This document shows, piece by piece, positions 6,628 through 11,532 of a stretch of 11,532 nt of DNA (position 1 is its first letter; each line of letters starts with the position of its first letter). The notes beneath the pieces are model-generated. The model did not search any database and was not told the DNA's origin. It was given only the letters and a program-made list of their open reading frames with translations. Origin of the DNA: an uncultured Pseudomonadota bacterium. Its GTDB lineage: Bacteria > Desulfobacterota_B > Binatia > UBA9968. Position numbers and translations under genes: made by a program. The stretch is taken from contig CAMLCX010000115.1 in NCBI GenBank assembly GCA_946478635.1, forward strand, positions 1 through 11,532, written 5' to 3'.

Positions 6628-7716
6628 ATGAAAAGGCTTTTGCGGAATCGGTTCAAAGGTTCAAGAGTTCAAAAGGTCAACGTTCTCGGATTTCTGTTCG
6701 TTCTGGCCCTTGAACTGTTCAACCCGTTGAACCTTGAACTAACATTCGCGCAAGCGAATTTTTATCAAGGCAAGACCGTGCGCATCATCGTCGGGCTGAC
6801 CCCGGGAGGATTTTACGACCGCTGGGCGCGGCTGCTCGCTCGCTTTACGCCGCTTTACATTCCCGGCAATCCCAACTTCATCGTCCAGAACATGCCCGGC
6901 GCCGGGTCGATGATTGCGATGAATCATGTTTTTGGCGTCGCTAAACCGGACGGACTCACCCTCGTGATGCCCAACTACGGCGTCTATCTCGATCAAATCG
7001 CCGGGCGCAAGGAAGTTCGCTTCGATCTCACCAAGGGCTACTTCATCGGCTCGCCGGAAAAGAGCGACATTATCCTCTACGCGCGCGCCGATGCTCCGTT
7101 CAAATCCGTCCAGGACATGAGGAAACTGCCCGAGCCGGCCAAGTGCGGCGCCACCGGCACGGCCGGCGCCGACTACTTGATCGCGCGAGTTCTCGAGGAC
7201 ACGCTTGGGATCAAAATCAACACGATCCTGGGATACGCCGGCGGCAGCGAAATCGATATCGCCGTTGAAAAAGGCGAAGTCCAGTGCCGCGGCATGACCA
7301 TCGCTCCCCACTTCGGCCGCGAGCCTTTCGATAGTTGGCATAAGAAGGGTTTCGACCAGCATATCCTGCAAACCTCGGAGAAGCGCGATGCTCGCGCCGC
7401 GGAAGTGCCGACGATCTACGAGATCTTTAACAAAGAAAATACCGCGGATGAGAGCCGTCGGGTCGCGGATGTCATTTTGCGCGGCGGCGACTTCGGCCGG
7501 CCGATGATCGTTGCGCCAGGCACGCCGGCGGATCGGGTGAATATCCTGCGCGAGGCCTACGTCAAATCTATGAGCAATCCCGAATTATTGGCCGAAGCCA
7601 AGAAAGCCCGGATGGACGTGGAGCTGGTCACCGGCGAACAACTGCAGGCCCTGGCCAAAAGAGTGATGAATCAGCCGCCGGGAGTCCTCGAACGGGTGAA
7701 GAAAATTCTCGAATGA
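6628..7716 (+). CDS. TctC/Bug-like periplasmic carboxylate receptor 2 (PGGFYD type), repeat-derived signal peptide
   Basis: A 362-residue paralog of the preceding receptor. The mature part begins near NFYQGKTVRIIVGLTPGG (PGG at 59-61) and keeps YIPGNPNFIVQNMPGAGS, KPDGLTLVMP, YFIGSPEKS and MNQPPGVLERVKKILE. The two mature cysteines are C173 (AKCGATG) and C220 (EVQCRGM). The signal peptide is unusually long, about 43 residues (KRLLRNRFKGSRVQK, then VNVLGFLFVLALEL, cut after AQA), because it is written in a GTTCAA-type repeat. The gene starts eight bases after the previous stop, and its GAGGT ribosome site overlaps that stop (TGAGGT at 6617-6622), so coupling with receptor 1 is likely. No better internal start codon is available. 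Ligand unknown; probably differs from its neighbours because binding-cleft segments vary. Confidence 0.9.
   Translation: MKRLLRNRFKGSRVQKVNVLGFLFVLALELFNPLNLELTFAQANFYQGKTVRIIVGLTPGGFYDRWARLLARFTPLYIPGNPNFIVQNMPGAGSMIAMNHVFGVAKPDGLTLVMPNYGVYLDQIAGRKEVRFDLTKGYFIGSPEKSDIILYARADAPFKSVQDMRKLPEPAKCGATGTAGADYLIARVLEDTLGIKINTILGYAGGSEIDIAVEKGEVQCRGMTIAPHFGREPFDSWHKKGFDQHILQTSEKRDARAAEVPTIYEIFNKENTADESRRVADVILRGGDFGRPMIVAPGTPADRVNILREAYVKSMSNPELLAEAKKARMDVELVTGEQLQALAKRVMNQPPGVLERVKKILE
6651..6740. repeat. GTTCAA-type inverted repeat inside a signal-peptide coding region
   Basis: Left arm gttcaaaggttcaagagttc (from 6651) is a run of GTTCAA-like units. Right arm ttgaactgttcaacccgttg (from 6710, continuing to 6740) is the complementary TTGAAC form. 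GTTCAA/TTGAAC runs of this sort look like dispersed intergenic repeats. Here both arms are translated in frame and encode about residues 9-38 of receptor 2. Confidence 0.65.
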
Positions 7717-7738
7717 GAAAAACCCAAAAGGAGCATTA

Positions 7739-8773
7739 ATGAGATCTGCAATACTGGTCTTATTTCTGTTTTTCGTCTCCGCCGCCAATCTCAACGCACA
7801 AGCTGCGCCATTCTATCAGGGTAAACAGGTCAAGGTCGTCGTCGGCTTTACCACGGGCGGGTTTTATGACCGCTGGGCGCGGCTGTTGTCGCGTTACATG
7901 CCGAAATATATTCCGGGCAACCCGACATTTATCGTGCAAAATATGCCCGGGGCAGGCTCGGTGATCGCAGCCAATTATGTCTACAGTGTGGCTAAACCCG
8001 ATGGCTTGACGATCGGCTTTCCGAGCAGCGGCATTTATCTCGATCAAATCGTCGGCCGGGCCGAAGTCAAATTCGACCTGCGCAAGTTCGCCTGGATCGG
8101 CTCGCCCGTCAACGAACCGATGATTCTTTACATGCGCGCTGACAGCCCCTACAAATCCATCGCCGATATCAAAAATTCCAAAGAGCCGCCCAAGTGCGGC
8201 TCGACCGGGACCGTCAGCACGGATTTTATCCTCGCGCGCATGCTGGAAGACACCTTGCCGCCGCTGAAAATTAACACGGTCCTCGGCTATCCGGGCGGAT
8301 CCGAGATCGACATCGCTGTGGAAAAGGGCGAAGTCATTTGCCGCGGCATGACGGCTTCGCCCTACTTCGGTCGCGAACCGTTTTTGAGCTGGCAAAAGAA
8401 AAACTTCGTGCGCGTCCTTATTTATACAGGAGCCAAGCGCGACGAGCGAATTCCCGACGTGCCGACCATCGCGGAGATCTTCGACAAGGAAAAAGTGCCG
8501 GAGAACAGCCGCCGAGTCGCCCAGGTCATTCTCGCCGCGGAATCCTTTGGACGGCCGATCATCGGCACTCCGGGAATACCGCCGGACCGCATCGAAGTGC
8601 TGCGACGCGCATTCGATCAGTCCATGAAAGATCCCGAGTTGCTCGCTGAAACGCAAAAGCAGCGCATGGACGTCGATCCCACCCCCGGAGCGAATTTGGA
8701 AAAACTCGCGCAGCAGATCCTGCAGCAGCCGGCGGAAGTATTGGCGCGGGTAAAAAAGATTCTCGGGAATTGA
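7739..8773 (+). CDS. TctC/Bug-like periplasmic carboxylate receptor 3 (TGGFYD type)
   Basis: A 344-residue receptor of the same family. Signal peptide MRSAILVLFLFFVSAANLNA is cut near residue 20-22, and the mature chain starts APFYQGKQVKVVVGF. Its first ligand loop reads TTGGFYDRWARLL, so the Pro of TPGG is Thr39. Other family marks are YIPGNPTFIVQNMPGAGS, KPDGLTIGFP, FAWIGSPVNE and ILQQPAEVLARVKKILG. Mature cysteines are C153 (PKCGSTG) and C201 (EVICRGM). AAAAGGAG (7726-7733) lies five bases before the ATG, and the gene starts 22 bases after receptor 2, so it belongs to the same transcript. A hairpin follows the gene, suggesting a break before receptor 4. Closest in the window to receptors 1 and 2 by motif. 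Confidence 0.9.
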   Translation: MRSAILVLFLFFVSAANLNAQAAPFYQGKQVKVVVGFTTGGFYDRWARLLSRYMPKYIPGNPTFIVQNMPGAGSVIAANYVYSVAKPDGLTIGFPSSGIYLDQIVGRAEVKFDLRKFAWIGSPVNEPMILYMRADSPYKSIADIKNSKEPPKCGSTGTVSTDFILARMLEDTLPPLKINTVLGYPGGSEIDIAVEKGEVICRGMTASPYFGREPFLSWQKKNFVRVLIYTGAKRDERIPDVPTIAEIFDKEKVPENSRRVAQVILAAESFGRPIIGTPGIPPDRIEVLRRAFDQSMKDPELLAETQKQRMDVDPTPGANLEKLAQQILQQPAEVLARVKKILGN

Positions 8774-8826
8774 TGTTCACGCCTATTTAATGAACCTAGA
8801 TTCCTTCCTGATGCCCCTCGAATGCC

Positions 8827-8856
8827 CCGACGGGCCTCAGAAATGAGGCCAGTCGG
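8827..8856 (+). terminator. Hairpin between receptor groups, possible weak terminator or processing site
   Basis: CCGAC (8827-8831) pairs with GTCGG (8852-8856) and GGCCTCA (8833-8839) with TGAGGCC (8844-8850), leaving one G-A mismatch and a GAAA tetraloop. A T6 run comes ten bases after the stem (8867-8872), too far for a textbook intrinsic terminator. It sits in a 145-bp gap, the longest between complete receptor genes. It may end or attenuate the tctB-receptor 1-3 transcript, or protect its 3' end. TTGATT (8856-8861) downstream could be a -35 for receptor 4, but the matching -10 is poor. Confidence 0.45.
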
Positions 8857-8918
8857 TTGATTCTAGTTTTTTAAATGGTACGGTTCGGTCGAAATTATTT
8901 TGAGGAGGATAGCACTAC

Positions 8919-9953
8919 ATGCACCGTTGGTTCGTGACTCTATTTTTGATGTTCCTTTTCGCGGTTGGGCATGCCCAGGCGCAGACGCCGTTTTATCAAG
9001 GCAAGACCATTACGATCATTGTCGGCACAAAAGCCGGCGACGCTTACGATTTGTATCCGCGCATGCTCGCCGAATTTATGCCGAAGTATATTCCGGGAAA
9101 TCCAAATATCATCATCCAAAACGTGCCCGGCGCCGCATCAATGATCGCCGCCAATCAGCTTTACAACGTCTCCAAGCCAGACGGGCTGACGATCGGCGCC
9201 ATCTATCCGGCACTCTATTTCGAGCAGCTTAGGAAAAAACCCGAAGCCAAATTTGACTGGACAAAGTTTGGTTGGATCGGCAATCCGGTCACATCGAACC
9301 ATCTGATGTACATGCGCGCCGACACACCGTATAAATCCATTGAAGACGTCCGTAAAGCGTCCAACGCGCCCAAGTGCGGTGCGTCCGGCGCAACATCCAC
9401 GGGCTACTACATGCCGAAGCTGATGGAAGAAACCATCGGAACGAAGTTTGATATCGTTTCCGGCTACCAGGCCGGTCAAGACATCGATCTAGCCGTGGAG
9501 CGCGGCGAACTTCAATGCCGGGCGTTTACGCTTACCGCATTCTTTGCCCGCGAGCCCTTCATCTCCTGGCGGAAAAGAGGCTTCGTCAACGTACTGATGC
9601 AGAGCGGCGCCAAGCGCGATCCCCGGTTAAAGGATGCGCCGACACTTTATGAGTTAATGAACACATATAAAACCAACGCGCAGGCGAGAAGCTTGGCGAA
9701 AGTAATTTTGTCTGCCGGTGAGTTCGGGCGGCCGCTTGTCACGCCGCCAGGAGTCCCCGCGGACCGTCTCAAGATTTTTCGTGATGCCTTTGACAAATCA
9801 ATGGACGACCCCACCTTGAAGGCTGCAGCGGAGAAACGAAGGCTGGATCTGGATCCGGCGACCGGTGCTGACCTGGAAACCCTGGCGAAAGAGGTCATGG
9901 GAGCGTCATCTGATGTCGTGCAAAGAGTGGAAAAACTGTTGGGCGGAAAATAG
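8919..9953 (+). CDS. TctC/Bug-like periplasmic receptor 4 (KAGDAYD type)
   Basis: A 344-residue receptor of the second subgroup. Signal peptide MHRWFVTLFLMFLFAVGHAQA is cut before QTPFYQG. The first ligand loop reads GTKAGDAYDLYPRMLAEF, so TPGG of receptors 1-2 becomes KAGD while the Tyr-Asp pair is kept. YIPGNPNIIIQNVPGAAS, KPDGLTIGAIYP and FGWIGNPV follow. Mature cysteines are C153 (PKCGASG) and C200 (ELQCRAF). The hinge-side motif is FFAREPFISW instead of HFGREPFDSW. GAGGAGG (8902-8908) lies ten bases before the ATG. The gene follows a hairpin-bearing 145-bp gap, so it may start a second transcript. It is clearly most like receptor 5. Carboxylate binding is inferred from the family; the changed loop suggests a different ligand class. 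Confidence 0.9.
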   Translation: MHRWFVTLFLMFLFAVGHAQAQTPFYQGKTITIIVGTKAGDAYDLYPRMLAEFMPKYIPGNPNIIIQNVPGAASMIAANQLYNVSKPDGLTIGAIYPALYFEQLRKKPEAKFDWTKFGWIGNPVTSNHLMYMRADTPYKSIEDVRKASNAPKCGASGATSTGYYMPKLMEETIGTKFDIVSGYQAGQDIDLAVERGELQCRAFTLTAFFAREPFISWRKRGFVNVLMQSGAKRDPRLKDAPTLYELMNTYKTNAQARSLAKVILSAGEFGRPLVTPPGVPADRLKIFRDAFDKSMDDPTLKAAAEKRRLDLDPATGADLETLAKEVMGASSDVVQRVEKLLGGK

Positions 9954-10038
9954 ATAAATTGGCCGGCTGTCTCTCAAGGTTGCATTGCTGCGGCGTTGGA
10001 GGATATGCTCGGCGCAAAATTTTCGGAGAGAAAAGATT

Positions 10039-11064
10039 ATGATTCTGATTCTCGTTTTAGTACTCACCCTGGGGTGGAGCTCGGGACTACTTGCACAAAC
10101 GCCCTTCTACCAGGGTAAGACCATCAGCATTGCCGTCGGCACCAAGGCCGGCGATGTCTACGATTTGTATCCGCGTCTCCTGGCGGAATACTGGACCAAG
10201 CATATCCCCGGCAATCCCAATATCATCGTGCAAAATGTACCCGGCGCGGCTTCGTTGATCGCCGCCAATCAAGTTTACAATGTCGCTAAACCCGATGGGC
10301 TGACACTGGCCGCAATCTATCCCGCGCTCTATTTTGATCAGCTGATCAAGAGACCGGAAGTGAAATACGACTGGGCTAAATGGAACTGGCTCGGCAGTCC
10401 GGTAAAATCGAACCAGCTCCTCTACATGCGCGCCGACACGCCGTACAAGTCGATCGACGACGTCCGCAAGGCGGCCACTGCTCCGAAGTGCGGTTCCACC
10501 GGTATTGCCTCCGCCGGCTACTACATACCAAAGCTTTTAGAGGACGTGCTCGGCTCCAAGTTCGACATCGTGTCGGGCTACGTGTCGGGACAGGATATCG
10601 ATCTTGCGGTGGAACGCGGCGAGCTCCAGTGCCGGGCATTTACGATCACGGCCTACTACGCTCGAGAACCGTTTATCTCCTGGCGCAAACGGAATTTCAC
10701 CAATGTGCTGATTCAAACCGGCAACCAGCGCGATCCCCGGGTCAAGGATTCGCCGACAATTTATGAGCTGATGGATAAGTATAAAACCAGCCCGTCGGGA
10801 CGGGTCCTGGCGAAAGTCATCCTGGCATCGGGCGATCTGGGACGCCCCATTGTCGCCCCTCCTGGAGTGCCGCCGGAGCGCATCAAGATCCTGCGCGATG
10901 CGTTTGACAAGACGCTGACCGAGGGCGCGTTCCTCGCTGAGGCAGAGCGGCGCAGACTCGAGATCGATCCGACCAGATGGGACGAGATGGAGACACTCGC
11001 AAAAGATGTGATGACCACGCCGCCCGACGTCGTTGCGCGCATGCGCAAGCTGTTGGGCGATTGA
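10039..11064 (+). CDS. TctC/Bug-like periplasmic receptor 5 (KAGDVYD type)
   Basis: A 341-residue receptor of the second subgroup, very similar to receptor 4 by eye along its whole length. The mature chain starts QTPFYQGKTISIAVGTKAG, followed by DVYDLYPRLL, HIPGNPNIIVQNVPGAAS, KPDGLTLAAIYP, WNWLGSPVKS and TPPDVVARMRKLLG. Cysteines are C151 (PKCGSTG) and C198 (ELQCRAF). I chose ATG 10039 because GGAGAG lies eight bases upstream (10025-10030) and the signal peptide then matches its paralogs in length. That signal peptide (MILILVLVLTLGWSSGLLA) lacks any basic residue in its n-region. A TTG at 9985 would add 18 residues rich in Arg, with a weak AAGG before it, so the longer form is possible. The gap to receptor 4 is 85 bp with no terminator seen. 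Confidence 0.88.
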   Translation: MILILVLVLTLGWSSGLLAQTPFYQGKTISIAVGTKAGDVYDLYPRLLAEYWTKHIPGNPNIIVQNVPGAASLIAANQVYNVAKPDGLTLAAIYPALYFDQLIKRPEVKYDWAKWNWLGSPVKSNQLLYMRADTPYKSIDDVRKAATAPKCGSTGIASAGYYIPKLLEDVLGSKFDIVSGYVSGQDIDLAVERGELQCRAFTITAYYAREPFISWRKRNFTNVLIQTGNQRDPRVKDSPTIYELMDKYKTSPSGRVLAKVILASGDLGRPIVAPPGVPPERIKILRDAFDKTLTEGAFLAEAERRRLEIDPTRWDEMETLAKDVMTTPPDVVARMRKLLGD

Positions 11065-11068
11065 CTGA

Positions 11069-11105
11069 CCGGGGACTAAATCCCGGCTTCCGCCGGAATG
11101 ACGGC
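11069..11105. repeat. REP-like CCGGCTTCCGCCGGAATGACGG element
   Basis: Directly after the receptor 5 stop, GGGA-ctaaa-TCCC (11072-11084) overlaps a second stem CCGGC-ttcc-GCCGG (11083-11096), followed by aatgacgg. The TTCCGCCGGAATGACG form is a familiar dispersed intergenic repeat; its complement reads as the spurious peptide SFRRKPGF. No T-run follows. It lies between receptor 5 and the receptor remnant and may mark a recombination joint. Confidence 0.6.
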
Positions 11106-11166
11106 GCGTGAACATCTAGCGATCGCTCAGCCGCAAAGGGCCAATTTATGCTCGCACTCATGCTGG

Positions 11167-11268
11167 TTGGATCCGGTTTCCGGCGAAGGCCTGGAAGCGC
11201 TGGGAAAGGAAATTATCGCGCAACCGCCCGAAGTCGTGGAGCGAATGAAAAAATTATTGGGAACGTAG
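11167..11268 (+). pseudogene. 3' remnant of another TctC/Bug-like receptor gene
   Basis: One frame from about 11167 reads LDPVSGEGLEALGKEIIA, then QPPEVVERMKKLLGT and TAG (11266-11268). This is the exact C-terminal pattern of the array: receptor 4 ends LDPATGADLETLAKEVMG then VVQRVEKLLGGK, receptor 5 ends IDPTRWDEMETLAKDVM then VVARMRKLLGD. Upstream of 11167 the frame (NLCSHSCW) no longer resembles the family, and no ribosome site or start codon is placed for it. About 33 codons remain of an original of about 340. The remnant sits between receptors 5 and 6, so an extra copy was once there and was lost by deletion or recombination. Confidence 0.85.
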
Positions 11269-11318
11269 ATTAAGATAGCTGAGTCCAATAGTCCGCTGAA
11301 TCATTGAAGGGAGAGCTT

Positions 11319-11532
11319 ATGAATCGGCATATCATCTTCTTTTCGCTGTTATTTATGGCCTGGATCTCGAATGTCTCAGCCCAGACGCCCTTCTATCAAG
11401 GCAAGACGATCACGATCATAGCGGCCGCCAAGCCGGGCGATGTCTACGATCTCTACCCTCGTCTGGTGGCGGAGTTCATGCCGAAGCATATTCCCGGCAA
11501 TCCAAACATCATCATTCAAAACGTGGCCGGCG
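11319..11532 (+). CDS. TctC/Bug-like periplasmic receptor 6, partial
   Basis: From ATG 11319 the frame stays open to the right edge (71 codons plus one base). AAGGGAGAG (11307-11315) lies just upstream. The signal peptide MNRHIIFFSLLFMAWISNVSA is cut before QTPFYQGKTITII. The first ligand loop reads AAAKPGDVYDLYPRLVAEF, a KPGD version of the second subgroup, followed by HIPGNPNIIIQNVAGG-like sequence where the paralogs have NVPGA. Ala-rich AAAK replaces the VGTK of receptors 4 and 5. The rest of the protein, including the cysteine pair, is outside the window. It shows that the array continues past the right edge. Confidence 0.88.
   Translation, partial: MNRHIIFFSLLFMAWISNVSAQTPFYQGKTITIIAAAKPGDVYDLYPRLVAEFMPKHIPGNPNIIIQNVAG

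Noticed and set aside
6739..7371. 210-residue minus-strand open frame under receptor 2
   Set aside because: Shadow of the receptor coding strand; its sequence is only the complement of conserved receptor codons.
7760..8656. 298-residue open frame on the minus strand, antisense to receptor 3
   Set aside because: It mirrors a well-supported receptor gene; similar long antisense frames lie under receptors 2, 4 and 5 because the paralogs share codon use. No ribosome site or recognisable family.
11100..11268. Remnant region considered as an intact small gene
   Set aside because: The frame matching receptor C-termini lacks a credible start and ribosome site, and homology stops abruptly at about 11167.

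Overview
The window looks like a piece of an uncultured, moderately GC-rich Gram-negative bacterium. Several exported periplasmic binding proteins, a tripartite tricarboxylate (TTT) transporter subunit and acyl-CoA catabolism genes point to a diderm heterotroph. The divergent SBP family and the many short dispersed intergenic repeats remind me of soil or groundwater lineages such as Binatota, Tectomicrobia or Rokubacteria. That placement is an impression and was not tested.

Left part (1-4649), all on the minus strand. A catabolic operon reads right to left: two adjacent, unlike acyl-CoA dehydrogenase (ACAD) subunits (4649-3453 and 3365-2241), a thiolase-fold protein without the usual nucleophilic cysteine (2159-1008), and a zinc-ribbon/OB-fold DUF35 partner (1008-589) coupled by a TAATG overlap. 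The two ACADs carry complementary halves of the active-site motifs. Together with the Cys-less thiolase plus DUF35 this resembles the heteromeric dehydrogenase and retro-aldolase steps of steroid side-chain degradation in Actinobacteria. After a 230-bp repeat-filled gap, a separate minus-strand gene encodes an ABC-type substrate-binding protein and runs off the left edge.

Middle (4650-4942) is a divergent intergenic region that should hold the promoters of both operons, with one candidate promoter and palindrome on the plus strand.

Right part (4943-11532), all on the plus strand. A TctB-like small membrane subunit (TTG start) is followed by five complete TctC/Bug-like periplasmic binding protein genes in tandem, a 3' remnant of another, and the start of a further one cut by the right edge. 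The first three share a PGG/TGG-FYDRWARLL ligand-loop signature. The last three share (K)AGD/PGD-YDLYPR. A strong GNRA-looped hairpin lies between the two groups. All five complete proteins have exactly two cysteines in the predicted mature chain, at equivalent places. No TctA permease is in the window.

Working model (inference): the array supplies a set of related carboxylate receptors for one TTT transporter, and the divergent operon degrades the imported acid as a CoA thioester. No CoA ligase, hydratase or TctA is visible here, so the pathway is incomplete in this window.
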